A stretch of 64,000 bases of DNA from Molanna angustata (lineage: Eukaryota > Arthropoda > Insecta > Trichoptera > Molannidae), in the NCBI GenBank assembly GCA_963576475.1, contig OY754969.1:29735388-29799387 (forward strand). The letters run 5' to 3'. Numbering within the stretch: position 1 is the stretch's first letter; the number at the start of each line of letters is the position of its first letter. Below the pieces are notes generated by a model. The model had not been told where the DNA came from. It searched no databases and worked only from the letters and a program-made list of their open reading frames with translations. Positions 34,388 through 47,116 of the stretch are shown piece after piece. Made by a program: the position numbers and the translations under genes.

Positions 34388-36345
34388 TACATACATACAT
34401 ATCACGCCATGTCCCTTGCGGGGTAGGCAGAGAGAACCGAACGCCACATTTTTCTATCCTGGCACGCATCCCTCGCTTCGTCCACATTCATGCATCGTCT
34501 CATACATGCTCGTCTATTGCTCACACTTCTAACATTTCCGTCTTTCAAAATTTCGTTCACATGGTCGTGCCATCCCTTTCTTGGGCGTCCCCGACCTCTC
34601 ATTCCATTCCTTTCCGCTCTGTATATTTTCTTCGTCAGGCGCTCCTCATTCATTCTCCCCATGTGACCAAACCATCTCAATGTGTTCACTTTCATTCTAG
34701 TAATGACATCTTTCTTCATCTTACATTCTTTCCTTATGTCCTCATTTCTTACCCGGTCATACATCGTTCTATTACAAATCCTTCTTAACGATCTCATTTC
34801 AACTGCATTTATTCTACTTTCATGCGTCTTCTGCCATGTCCAGGTTTCACTTGCATACGTCAAGGTTGGCACTACGACGGCGTTATGAATGGCAACTTTG
34901 GCATCCTTTGATATGTTGCGATCATTCATAATTGTTCTTAGTGCTCCATTCACTCTGTTTCCTGCCATAACTCTTCTTTCGATCTCTTTATCGAGTCGTC
35001 CATTCCATTGAAATATGCTTCCCAAGTACACACATTCGTCGACTTGCTCGAGCCATTCGTTCTCTACTCTTATTTTACACGCTGTTCTGCTTTCACTCTT
35101 TTCAAAGACCATTGTCTTTGATTTGCTGGCATTCATCCTAAGTCCATTCTCTATACATCCTTACAAGATACTGTAACTCTTCCATACTTTCTGCTAATAG
35201 AACTTTATCGTCTGCATACATCAAATCTCGCACCATTACAGTACTCAATTTCAGACCCTTGCTTTCATCCTTAAGGGCTCTTATGCAGAAATCAATGTAC
35301 AAGTTAAAGAGCCATGGAGATAGCACGCACCCTTGTCTAACGCCATTATTTATAGAGAACCACGTTTTCACTGTGTCGTTGACACGAACACATGCTTCGC
35401 TGTTCTCATATAATGACGCGATTGCGCGTATCAGCTTGCTCTTCACTCCATACACTGCTAGTATATCCCATAATTTTTCTCTAACAACTTTATCATACGC
35501 CTTTTCTAGGTCTATGAAGGCACAGAAAATTTTCTGATTTTTATCCAGAACCTTTTCTGTGACCGTGTGCAGAAAAAAAATTTTGGTCTATACATCCTCT
35601 GCCGCCCACAAACGCACCTTGGACATCCCATATCTTGCTTTCTGTAATTTTTCGCACTCTTTGATCCAGGATCCTTGCATACATCTTACCAACTGAGCTT
35701 AATAAACTTATGGCTCTATAGTTTTTGCAGTCGAGCTTCGATCCTTTACCTTTATACAAAGGTACCACGACTGCATTTCTCCAGTCTGAGGGAGTGTGTC
35801 CTTCTTCCCAACATTTGTTGAAAAGAGAGAGACACCACTCCAACGTCTGTTCGCCGCCATATTTTATAAGTTCAGCTGATACACTGTCATATCCGGCAGC
35901 TTTCCCCGCTTTCGCGTGTTTTACTTTACTGCTTCAAATACTTCTTCTCGCGTTATTTCATCCTTATCACTTTCGCTTACTTGCCATGTTCTCTGACTCA
36001 CGTCCCCACTTACTCCGCTATCATACAGTTCCTTGAAATATTCTTTCCATCGTTCTTTCACGCCGTCTTCGTCCATAATTATTTTTCCATCTTTATCATT
36101 TATTCCTTTCGAAGCTTTCACAGTTCCATTTTTTCTTTTCGCTACGCCTTTCCAGAACATTTTCATGTTTCCAGGAAAGTCGTTGGCTATTTTCAGGCTT
36201 TCTTTCTCTTTTATACCATCTTTCTCCTTTTTTACTGTGTCTTTGACTACCTTTTTATATACTTTATAATTTTCTTTTGCTCTTTCTTCATTATTCGATC
36301 CTTTCGCGGCTATTAATGCCATCCATGCTTTCTTCTTTTCACATT
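34388..36345 (-). mobile_element. RTE-clade LINE, longest copy in the window
   Basis: Minus-strand frames in order: 36322-35921 (linker), 35843-35541 (WRNAVVVPLYKGKGSKLDCK, then NYRAISLLS), 35455-35138 (NNGVRQGCVLSPWLFNLYID, then LMYADDKVLLAE with the YADD box), 35136-34402 (thumb and tail with TLTYASETWTWQKTHESRIN and RGRGRPRKGWHDHVNEILKD). Three frame breaks disrupt it. The 3' end runs ATATCACGCCATGTCCC in plus orientation at 34400, preceded by ACATACAT. The endonuclease domain is missing. Confidence 0.9.
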
Positions 36346-36689
36346 AAAAGATTTATTTCAAATATATAAAAAACATAATTATACAAAATACAACACAAAA
36401 ATGTATAAATGTAAGTTTTTTGTCTCTCCTGTAAAATCTTTGGTGAGTGGGTTACGAGGCTTTATCACAAACGATATGATACACTGTGTCGATTGTTTAC
36501 CTACTTGATAAAATATATTATTCATGCTAATTATTGAAATAGTACTTATATATTAATTATTGTAATTGTCTTATTTATTGTAATAAACAAAGTGAGATTC
36601 AACTTTTGTTTATTCATTGGCTAATACACCACAGAATTACATTTTCATTGAAATGTTTTTTACTCTCCACTGCTATAGAATCACTATAC

Positions 36690-37040
36690 TACAGCCAGAA
36701 GAACGAATGTGTCAATTCTAGACGAGCTGAAGATCGAGGATCGTCTATCGACGTATCAAGATGTATTTATTTTTTATGTATTTCTACAGACGTATCCTTC
36801 AATTATTTGAACACATTGCCAGAAGGGAACCTGACTGCCTCGAGAAGCTTATTTTGATGGGCAGCGTGGAGGGACGGAGATCTCGTGGTCGCTCACCGAC
36901 CAGATGGAGCGATTTGGTTAAGTCCACAATGGGGTCTTCGGTGACTGGTGCTCTGCGTTCAGCACAAAACAGATTGGCATGGAGGCGGGCCATACGTGTG
37001 GCGACGGACTGCAGCCGCTATCCTCAGTCATGAGGAAAAG
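36690..37040 (+). mobile_element. Second RTE-type family, C-terminal fragment
   Basis: Related to 19025-19648: AGAAGAACGAATGTGTCAAT, then the frame 36761-37033 encoding EHIARREPDCLEKLILMGSV and TRWSDLVKSTMG, then LAWRRAIRVATDC. About 36 bp of unrelated sequence splits the motif near 36752-36787. Confidence 0.8.
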
Positions 37041-38013
37041 GACAAATGATGACTATAGAATAGTAGAGAGTCATGATTTCACAATTTTTAAGCATATTTT
37101 TTACATCAATTTCTCAATGGGTGTCATGTATAATCACCGGCAAACTAGTAGAACCAAAATAGAGGGTGCGCATACCGCAAATTTGTGTCGTTTCGGTTGT
37201 TAGGTACATATACAGACCCCTCCACGGCGATTTGCCAGAAACTACAGAGAGTATACAGTTTGAGTTTCGTCAAGATGTTTTTATATGTACGGCGTATCCT
37301 TTTTGTGTCCTCTCTAGAACCCAAACTATAAGTCTGATCGACTTCAAATTTATATCATAGGTGTAAAGTACATAAGCCTAGAGCTGATTATAAAACATTT
37401 TTCGTCCATTTCGTTACCTCATGTAAATTTTGCAAATATATTTTTGGGTAGTTAGTTAAACATTTTGTACATATTTTGAATTATATAAATAATTGGATAA
37501 TTTATATAGCCCCATTTTTGTAAGAGCTCACCACAAGCTAGGTTGGTAATGGTTTAAAAATGTTGGTTAGTGATCTTTATATTATATTAATCACATAAAG
37601 ATTTTAATGCCATGAGACATTTAGAAATAAAACTATTAGAAATTAGTCAGTAATGTAAGTGTGATTGAGTAACATAAGTGAATATATTCTTCATTAGAAA
37701 CAAATTATTTATTTTTTTCTTAAAAAAAGAATAATTTGCTATAAGTATATTTTATATGGCAGTATCTGTGCATCCACAATTGTCACAAAATAAAAAGTGT
37801 AAACACTAAACAAAGTAAATTTAATGTAAATATGTATAAACAATCTATCTTCAAAATCAATTTTACTTCTTCTCAGAACACGGATTGTCTGTTTATTCAG
37901 ATACCAAAAGACTCAGTATCCCAGTGCAGTGCACAATACTTCTTACTTCACAACATTTTTATCCATTTAAGCAGCAGGTTACATACCATACACATTAATT
38001 ACTTCAACAAATG
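37041..38013. other. Unassigned AT-rich interior of element A
   Basis: No domain-bearing frame. The block 37195-37380 is less AT-rich and reads like repeat debris, but I could not place it in a family. Confidence 0.4.
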
Positions 38014-39027
38014 AATATGGTTGGATGGAAGATATCGCCAACAAGCAATAAACCTCCCATTGTACATTTATTGTGTACATAAATTTATTGTAAAATATCT
38101 AACTGATAGTTTTCAAAATAAGTTATTCAGTAAATTGATGTTTCAATTTGGGATATTCCACCCTTTATCCATATTTCTGATCTCTTGCTATATTTGATTG
38201 ATCACTATCATAGAAAAGAGATTTTAATCACTATATTATATTTTTCTATGACAAAAACTTTATTATTTTAAAGTAGTCGCTACTGAAAATTCAATATAAA
38301 TTAATTAAACTACTTGTAAGTTTTCCAGTTACAATGTTACTATAATAATTCTTCTTCGTGCCTCTGTTGTTGGGTACTTCCGTCTAACTATAATTATATT
38401 ATATCATCAAGGTATTAAGATGATATTATAGCAATTTAAATTTATAGATAAACGAAAATGTTTGCGTCAAGAGGAGGTTGCGGCCTCCATATATAAATGC
38501 CATTGAAAGGAATGGGCTGCCCAAGGAAAGGTCTGTTCGTCGTACCTGATCTTATTTTTGCGCTGCCTCAAGATATTTTTCATAATATTATATAGCCTAT
38601 ACTATTATCAAGTTAATGAAGGAAATATTGGTGAAAGTCTGATTTCAATAAAATAAACAGTTTTTGATATAAAATCACTGAAATTGTAATTAACCTACAT
38701 GATCAACATAATTTTAATATAAATGATTATGTAAAACGGCTAATATTCTTTTCAAAATATATTTAAACACTTCATTTATATTTATTTACAAAAGTTTGAT
38801 GTACACAATAGTTTTTTTATTAAAAAAAATAAACAAAAAACAACTCGTATTATAGAAATACCTACATTTATACATACATCAACGATGTTTTAGTATTATC
38901 ATTCACTGGCTGTCAGAACTTTTGAAGTATGTGCACTTTCTAGGGATCTAGCTATGACATCTATGGATTTTAATGAAATGTATTTTTTCTATGGTAGCCA
39001 TTGGTTTTACTGTCCCGAGACACTCGT
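38014..39027 (-). repeat. Right TIR of element A, with the empty site for element B
   Basis: Inverted partner of 22391-23383 and 9464-9490. Around 38993-39012 it carries TTGGTTTTAC uninterrupted, the pre-insertion form of the element B target. It ends CACTCGT before the TSD GTCTATGT (39028-39035). Confidence 0.92.
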
Positions 39028-39945
39028 GTCTATGTTCTGTCGAAAGCAAAGATATCAATGTATATACCTAGATGGAGTACTTGTCACGAGCGGTTAAATG
39101 TTGCGCATACCCCCCACTCTGCCGCTACAAGTAATGTTGCCATTCTATAATAAATAGTTTTACTTAAAATAAAATTCTTGTTATACCTGTGGCAATGATA
39201 TATGGAACTGTCAAATGTACAACAGCTTGATATTTCCATAGGTATTGTGATCGATATATTTCCATGCATTATGATATCAAAGAAACCCAATAACCATTAT
39301 TTTACTTCGGCCTAATGTATTTCTTCTATTAATTCTAAGAACGGATTATAGCAGCCCCCAGGCCTTGTTCATATATTTAAGTATTGTATTTTCTATTGAA
39401 AATAAATGTAAAATGCATCAAGCAGATTCCTGGAATTTTGGCTTTCACCCGGTGGTACGGGTTGGTTCTTCAGTATAACCCCCCCCCCCCTACTCCATGT
39501 TTCACGGGCGCTGGGTCGCCCGGCGTATCAGTTGTCATTCGGTAGGAGTCAGTGGTTGGTCGGTAGTTGTAGAGACCCGCGTGCGAGAGTGCGAGTTTGC
39601 TAGGCTATCGGACGGCCTTAGCATTTTTTTTTTCTAATTGTATAAAGTAGTGAATAAGTGTATTTCAGGTCCATATAACCAACGAGGGGTGAATTTAAGA
39701 TAGTTTTAAGTTATTTTTAATTAATATAAAGTGATATGTAGTGTAAGTGTTTCCTCTACAGTCCCGTTACGAGACCAGCAGTTTGGTAAGATCTTTCCAG
39801 TTATGTATATATTATTTTTACCATGCCTGTGTTTGTATGTATTTGTCTTTTCAGGCACATCGCAGCCGATTATGTTTTATTTGATTTTTATTTTCAGGGG
39901 CAGAGTTTAATGTTTATTTTTATTATGCTTTTCAGTTTCTTTAGT

Positions 39946-40051
39946 TATCAATTTCGCGTCCCAACGTGGGACGAGTATTTTTCTCCGCCTTCTCTAGATA
40001 TCAATTTGGCTCCCAACGTGGGACAAGTATATTCTCCTCTTTCTCTTCAGA
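39946..40051 (+). repeat. Two 53-bp tandem units containing a PBS-like CCCAACGTGGGAC
   Basis: Units at 39946-39998 and 39999-40051, each starting TATCAATTT and containing TCCCAACGTGGGAC, with a third partial start at 40052. The motif resembles the tRNA-Lys1,2 primer-binding site of LTR retroelements. The surrounding 39300-41000 could be an LTR-element remnant. No gag/pol frame supports this. Confidence 0.4.
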
Positions 40052-40199
40052 TATCAAGCTGTCAAAGTAGAAAGTATTTTATGGTCCATTGTCATCTTCA
40101 TAGAATGTACCGCGGATAGTACAATAAATTATTACTATCACTTTGTTATAGCCGAAAAACAGTGTTGTCGAAAAACAATAATTTTTAATTTTTTCCGCG

Positions 40200-40870
40200 G
40201 CAACATTTTGGCGGAAGACTACTAGCGCCTCTGACGGCGTGAGAGAACGACAAGGAAGCTTATAGCACGCGATATGGCACGCGCTCTCTTTGGCATCCAA
40301 CTCTGGTGGAAGACGGACGGTTTAGTACGACGCCGTCATCGGTCGACACGCGCGTCCCGATGGCGGCCATATTTTCGACGACGCAGGAGGTCTGCGTGAC
40401 AGGACACGTCACGCGCATGGACGCTGATGGTGCCCCAGAACCAAGATGAGGGCATCAACAGGACAGGAGGTTGGAGGCAGAGCGCAGTGTGGGGCCACCG
40501 CGTAGGGAACGCGGCGGCTCGCAGATTGGCCAATGAGGGGCAATCCGTGTCGTCTGGGGCGTCGGTTCGCCTCCGGTGAGGCCCCAGCTGGTATGCCACC
40601 TCTGTCGAGATGCGCCGTCATAGCGTGCCGTGGGGCACAAAGCCAGCCATGGGTGACGGTCTGGAGGAGGAGATCAGGAGGAGAAGAAGAAACCACGCCG
40701 AGTACGACAAGGACCTGCCAGCCTGACGCAGAGGCTGGGCCCCGCCGGAACTTCAGCCACCACGTGGAAGACAGTGACATGCCTGGAGAAAGGATGTCGC
40801 TGTACCCTGGGGCTGCACCTTCTGGTCGGCGTCTCTTCGTGCTCGGTGGTGTTTGAGAGCTGGACGGTTA
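40200..40870. other. GC-rich island of unknown nature
   Basis: About 670 bp clearly richer in G+C and CpG than anything nearby, with several short overlapping frames on both strands and none with a recognisable domain. It is followed by AATAAAAAAGC at about 40969. It may be the 3' part of an LTR retroelement or of a non-coding transcript. Confidence 0.4.
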
Positions 40871-41444
40871 TTCTTCGTTTTGTTTTGTTATTTGTACTCT
40901 GTTGTTGTTGTGTTTGTTTTTTTTATTATTATTTAATTGCCATGGACGAACAATGTTGATATTTTGAATAAAAAAGCGCCGTACTAAAACAAATTTCATA
41001 GTGTCACCATCATTTGTCTCCTTTTCTTCCCCACACCTTGGCTTGATGTTTCTTCGTGGTAGACGAGAGGTCTCATCAACTTGTAGGATTTTCAATTTAT
41101 TTTGTAGGTAAATGGGTATAACTATTTATTTGATGTGAGAATAATTACCGAAATGTATTAATTTGTATGAGCAAGATCTGTACGTCATACTGTGTCTGTA
41201 ATAATTATAATAAAATATGTGTGACAAGTTTCATGAATACGGAGGAGACATACATATGTTTCATAAACAAAGCTGTTTTCAGTCCTTTGGTGAACGTGCT
41301 CTTACATACTTTGAACACTGTGAACATCCGGAGGCAGTGCATTCCATTTAATTGGACTGCTCACACCAAAGCATCGGTCGTAGTGAGCCGCTTTGTTGAC
41401 TCTGTCCAACTCCTTTAGGGAGTTGTTACTCTGTGATTGTTATA

Positions 41445-41575
41445 TTAAATTTAGTCCGCAAACGCGACTCCTATTCACCGGTATTGCTCTGTGACGTGCA
41501 TCGTCAGAATGGTGTTCGATGCTTGTCATTGAGCGATACCAGCGAATGGGAGTCGCATTTGCAGGTTAAATTTAA
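41445..41575. mobile_element. Foldback MITE-like element
   Basis: Imperfect inverted arms of about 48 bp (41445-41495 and 41525-41575) share TGCGACTCC-ATTC and GGTAT-GCTC. Both ends read TTAAATTTA, so the target may be an AT-rich duplication. Confidence 0.65.
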
Positions 41576-42388
41576 TTGAACAAAATACTATTTAATATTT
41601 TTAATCATAATTTTATGTAATTATGGAGTTAATTATGGAGTATCACAAACGGACTGTTACAAACACATTGAAGACATTATTGAATATTCTTGATATCATG
41701 TCAGTACATACAATAATTAAAAAATTTAGTTTAGGGCACACTCGCACATATCCGTAAGGTTATATTCTCTTTGACTCGCACACTACAGACTTATTAGTTG
41801 GTTGATAGTTTGGTCGGGCTCTTAATCAGTATGAAGATGCAAGTGAGCATATTACAACAATTTGGTGTCGGCCGATCTGACATAAAAACTAGAAAGCAGT
41901 CCAACCAAAAATACTTAGGTATGTGGTTATAAAGAATTTGGCGATTTTGCGTTTCCCCGCCAAATTTCGGGTCTGCTCGGTTTTTGCGGCCGTGATATTC
42001 ATCCATTTACAAACATAATATTCATGTCAGAGCTGGTCAGAGCCTAACCTAACATATTCCGACCGAAAACAGAATTCCATATTTTTTGCCAATTTTCCCA
42101 TACATTTTAATCAAAACTAGAGTATTTCAGTAGAAACTAGAGTAGTAGAGTATTTTAGAGTATAACGAGTATAACTATAACTTATAACTTCAATTTCTGT
42201 CATTTCTGATTCTCATTCTGATTGACAATTTTTCAAGGCTAAATATTTCCTTGCCATAGGTATAACATGAATTTTTTTTTAAATAAAATTATTATTATTA
42301 CATGGCATTTATTTAAATAAAATTATAGCAACACTGTATCGGTAGAGTGGGGGGTATGCGCAACATTGCAACATTAGCCGCTCGTGTG

Positions 42389-42627
42389 TGGCTCGTGTGT
42401 CATAGGTAGTTAGTGTGTTCTATGGTCATAGGTGAATATATCCGTAAGGTTATATTCTCTTTGGGTGAATAGCATAGAAAAGAGAACTTATTGAATAGGT
42501 TATGTCTTTTAGGAGGAGTAAATGTCAACTAATTCAACTGACAAATACAAATTAAAAATAATACTATACAAAATATTTGTTTTCATAAGGATATATTTTG
42601 CTTTCCTTGGTACAAAGTATTACAAAT
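42389..42627 (+). promoter_or_regulatory. Proximal upstream region of mtSSB
   Basis: About 240 bp between segment C and the mtSSB ATG. With 9298-9463 and 39036-39090 it would form the whole ancestral intergenic interval to mRpL28. It includes one copy of a 26-bp repeat (42439-42464) also found at 41749-41774. Confidence 0.45.
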
Positions 42628-43920
42628 ATGTTACTGTCTAAGGTATGTTCTAATTTTTCATCAATTATAACTCGTTTTCTTAATATTTTTGAAGTTTATA
42701 TCTATTATAATAATTTTGTTGTCTGAATTCTAAGTTGAACATGTTACCTCAGTGACTGCAGATGAAATGTGTTTTTTTTTTATTAAAGTACTTCCACTTG
42801 CTTGGTAAAAATATAATATCCCTGCATTTATTTTATAAGTTTTTCAACATAAATGGCATTTGATGTAACTACTCCTGAAATAAATATTGTTTTTTTTTTA
42901 ATTTTCAGAAGATTTATTCGTTTTTACCAAGGAATAGGGGTATTGTAAATCTTGGACTTAGTTCTTTGCACACAACTAATAGTGTACAGAATGATGTCAA
43001 AATGGAAAAAAGTAAGTTCTTCATTTAATCTTTTTTTTGTCAGTCCTCCTTCGTCTAATAATGGACAGCTCCCTATCCTGGGCAGACCCCATCCACCCGC
43101 CTTCAGCCACTGGTCTAATATCGTCAGACCACCTTGTTTGAGGTCTTTCAACACTTCTTTTGCCTGTTCAGGTTACCATTCCAGCTTTTTTTGTCATGCC
43201 CTTTCCAGCTTTGGACTTCGGTTACTTTGATTTCCCTCTTATCCACGAGCTAATCTTCTCTCTCTCTCTAATCTCTTAACAAAATACCCAGCATCTCCTT
43301 TCCATGGCTCTTTGTTTTACTGCTAAATTATGTAACATTCTGTTTGTAAACACAAGAGTTTCACAGCCTTACGACGGTACCTGGAGAATGCAAGCGTCAA
43401 TGACTTTTTTAAGATAAGGCAGCCCATGCTAGACCTCTTGAACTTTCAATTCAATGGTATTAATTTCATATTGCAGGGAAAATGAATAGAGGCTTTAGTA
43501 ATCCTACTGCTGCCACACATTTCTTGAATAACCTGACAATCAGTTTTATTTAAAATAAATGAATTATCTTTTTCAGCCATCAATCAAATATGCCTCCTTG
43601 GTAGAGCTGGCAACGATGCGCAGTTAAGAGGTTCAGAAGAACGTCCCGTGGTTATATTTTCGCTGGCCACCCATAACACATACAAGTATGACTCCGGTGA
43701 CATGTTACAAAGAACAGATTGGCACAGAGTTAGTGTATTCAAACCGGGTCTTAGAGAAACGGTTCACCAATATCTAAAGAAGGGACAAAGGCTTTATGTT
43801 ACAGGCAGACTCACATATGGTGAAATCAAAAGTGAAGATGGACAGGTTAGGAGTACAGCAACAATCATTGCTGATGATGTTATATTTTTACAGAGTGTTA
43901 ATGTTGATAACGGTTCGTAA
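42628..43920 (+). CDS. mtSSB: Mitochondrial single-stranded DNA-binding protein, three exons
   Basis: Binds single-stranded mtDNA at the replication fork and stimulates Twinkle and Pol gamma (family knowledge). Exons 42628-42642, 42909-43011 and 43577-43920, all GT-AG, phases 0 and 1, total 462 nt (153 aa plus stop); the Drosophila protein is close to this length. Residues 1-36 form a basic, hydroxylated presequence of mitochondrial type. The OB fold follows from about residue 41: ICLLGRAGNDAQLRGS, PVVIFSLATH, QRTDWHRVSVFKPGLRE, YLKKGQRLYVTGRLTYGEI and IIADDVIFL, matching the insect orthologue block for block. Intron 2 contains a LINE-derived minus-strand segment (about 43040-43200). Convergent with aop. 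Confidence 0.95.
43035..43200 (-). mobile_element. LINE C-terminal scrap in mtSSB intron 2
   Basis: Minus-strand reading gives WSDDIRPVAEGGWMGSAQDR followed by a short tail, a common ending of insect RTE/BovB-type reverse transcriptases. Short and isolated. Confidence 0.55.
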
Positions 43921-46900
43921 AAATGAGTTTCTCTGGTAGAGCTCATTAACCTTATTCCTGTAAAAATTGGGTGGTAAATTTGAGATCTGAAGTATATTAT
44001 TAAGCGCTCATCAAAAATATTAAAGAATACTTATTTGTACTTGGTTATTAACATTTATCAAAAAAAAATTCGAACATTTAATTTTAAAAGCAAATATATA
44101 AATTTGATATTGTGTATTAAATAGTAGATACCTCAAGATGTTAAAAAAAACATCTATACATGTTTGCTGTGTCCCTTACAAAGGGTTTTATGTAAAAAAT
44201 GGCGACTTATCGAAGAAAGTACAGATGTTTGAACTTGAACATTTTTATTACTTTGCATATTTAAAAATGATCATAGTATATCAGATTACTAATAAACATT
44301 TTTAGTAAATGACTAAAATTTTGTCTGCCTAAGTATTTACATATTTTTGATCCACGAATATGGTATTTGATTTTGTATTTTTTTATTCCAATGTTTAATT
44401 GTAGTTTTAGGTATCCAATTCAACAATATTTTTTTATAAAACTTGAAATATAGTAAGTAAAAGTAATACATAAAAATCCTCTTTTTGTTTTGATAATTAT
44501 CTTTTATAATGTTTGTATTTTATTATTCTTTAGGTGAAAAATTATTGGATTTTTGTACTTTTTGTTATATTATTGTCACCACTATGAAATATCTAAGGTG
44601 AAATGTTTATAGAATATGTTGCAAATTGTGCAATTCGATAATTAAAGTTTATACAGCTTGTTTTCTTAATATAAAACTCGGCAATTTCCAATTAAAATAT
44701 TCACTATTGGATTAAAAAAATGTTTATTTGTTTTTTGTTGAATTATTTTTAAATGACAGTTTATAGTTGTTGGCAAATAACTTGAATGATCATGTGGGCT
44801 GCATAGAGCACTGATTTGTTTTTTTTTTTGCCTGGTTTGTATCTGCGCCTCTCTCCTTTGAAGTATGGCAAGATTTTTGCCAATAACTATAACTTGGTTT
44901 TGGTTTAAAAAATGTACTATAAATGTATGTATAATATAACTTTAAATATATAAGAAGTTTGTAGTATTGTTGTTTTTATTTTTTCTGAGTTATATGTTTA
45001 TTTAAATTATCTTTATCTATTTAATTCACATTATATTTGAATTATTTAAAAAAAATTGTAATGAATGGTACTTTTTTATATATTTATCAGCAGAGAGAAA
45101 TCACATGGACAGGCAAAGCGAAAATTCGTGTTTTTTTGACCATTTAAAATGCCTGTTTCCATAATAGAATATTCTCAAATTATTTGCCAGAAACTATAAG
45201 AATGCTTGAATATAAATTATTTCTTCTCTCTGTGTTCTCTTGATTATTTTTCTGTTCATACGTTTAATATGTTAGTACATTTCATCGTGTGCTGGATATT
45301 TTAGATTCTTCTTAAAAAATTGCGAATCAGGATTGAATTTGAAACCAAAATTAGGATTGAATCAAAGTTTGTCATGTTGGCAATGCATATGATGTATGAC
45401 AAGCAAAACTACTGGTGTGGACTTTTTAGTAATGATATTTATCTTGATCATGGACTTTTGTTAACTAGTGATATTGTCTTTCATTAAGGGATGACACATC
45501 TGGTTCATTTTTGGAGGACTCCATCACATGGTCAATGCTTTCACATATTTGTTACATTGATTTCTCATCTCACCCAAGGCATCACAAAATATTTCATAAT
45601 CATAAAATTTTGTGATTGACTGTGTCATTCTGTCACTGCTCATTCAGTCCAGCAACTTTTCAAATTTCTCAGCAAATTTCTCCCGAGATTATTATTATTG
45701 ATGCTAATGCGAGATTTTTTGTACCTACTCATATTCTTCAATAGGTATTATAATTTACGGGATTATTTTTGATTTTTTTATGGCATATATGTAAAGGGTT
45801 TTTTGTAATAAAAGGAGTTAACAAAAAAAAATTGAGAACCATGTTGCATTCTATGCATTATATTTTGATTTCAGTTGTTGCTACAATAACAGAATGTAAT
45901 ATAAACATAATTTTTTTATCTGAAAACTATCTTACAATAATATCTTAAAAATATTTGGTAAATAAATTCCAACAAGCTTAAACATTTTAATATAATAACT
46001 ATAGACGAGAGGAAAGGCCGTGAGTTTTAAAGGTATTTTTTTCTGAAGTTTGACAATATTTCATAATCAATTGATTATGTACATCTAATTAATATATTTT
46101 CGCTTATTGGTTCATTTACCCTGAGAGTTACACTTTTGTAAGAAATGACATGTCTGAATATTACTTGTTATATAGTTTTATTACATAGTCTTCTTATGTT
46201 TTCGACATAATATCATTATGTCTTTACTATTTAATCTCTGCATATAAAATTAAACATCAGAATATATTTATATAATATATATCATAAAGCTCTTTTATTT
46301 TTAAAAAATTATGTTCATGTACAATCTTAGGATAATATTTATATTAATGTACACGTTGCAGTATATTTTTCTTAATCAGACAATAGATATCCATATGAGA
46401 GATCACAGAAAAATATAACTGGAATCTAAAAATATTTTAATTTGCCCGATGGTGCGCTATCACAGAAGTATAAGAAATTTGTTCTTCATTGACCATCGGG
46501 AATCAACTATTTACAATATAGTTTCAACAGTGAAACTATGCTTATAAAAATATACTATATTTGCGTGAAATTAAAATAATTGATTCTTAGAGTATGTAAT
46601 TATTACACCATCGTCTGTAACAATGGTATAAAGTCAATTATTAAATGAAAAGAACTCAAATTAGGTTATCGATAACTGTGGAATGTTTCTTCGATAAATT
46701 TGAACCTTGTTAGACAATCATAAGTGGACCCAATATTTAATATAATGCACAAGCATATAGACATGAAACTTTGTTCCAATTGTTCACAAATTAATATTTT
46801 AAAGTTAACAAAGTGGAGATCTTTTCATTTAGGCAATATAATATTTGTACATTTTTCGTATAATCATTGTTTTGTAATATTTAATTACAAAAATCACACC

Positions 46901-47116
46901 CACTGAAAATTGAGGGCATACAACAATATTGGCTTTACAATAATATAGAACACAATAATAAAATAAACATTAATAATTATTGGCACACAAAGTTGAGTGT
47001 CTTATCACATTATCACTTATAATTTGTCATTAACACATTATTACAATCAGTCTTGACAAAATTGTTAATATTAACACATTACATTATATCACACAAGTGT
47101 TTTTTTCAAACAACAA
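43921..47116. other. 3' UTRs and intergenic DNA between mtSSB and aop
   Basis: No further gene. The left part must contain the mtSSB 3' end and the right part the aop 3' UTR. A short inverted repeat CCCGATGGT/ACCATCGGG flanks 46444-46500. Otherwise AT-rich without recognisable repeats. Confidence 0.55.

Larger units (their letters stand above)
39091..42388. other. Segment C bounded by imperfect inverted repeats
   Basis: The left end 39091-39200 and the right end 42235-42388 are imperfect inverted repeats sharing CGAGCGG, ATGTTGCGCATACCCCCCAC, and further in TTATACCT-TGGCAA. They could be the TIRs of another DNA transposon of about 3.3 kb, but no TSD and no transposase were found. The interior includes a CG-rich block, a tRNA-Lys-type primer-binding-like motif repeated in tandem, and a foldback MITE. 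Confidence 0.5.

Noticed and set aside
40336..40856. Overlapping frames on both strands of the GC-rich island
   Set aside because: Arise from high GC with few stops; no domain, no consistent codon usage, no splice context.
46442..46506. Inverted repeat CCCGATGGT / ACCATCGGG as a microRNA hairpin
   Set aside because: Only a 9-bp stem closes a ~48-nt unpaired loop; weak as a precursor.
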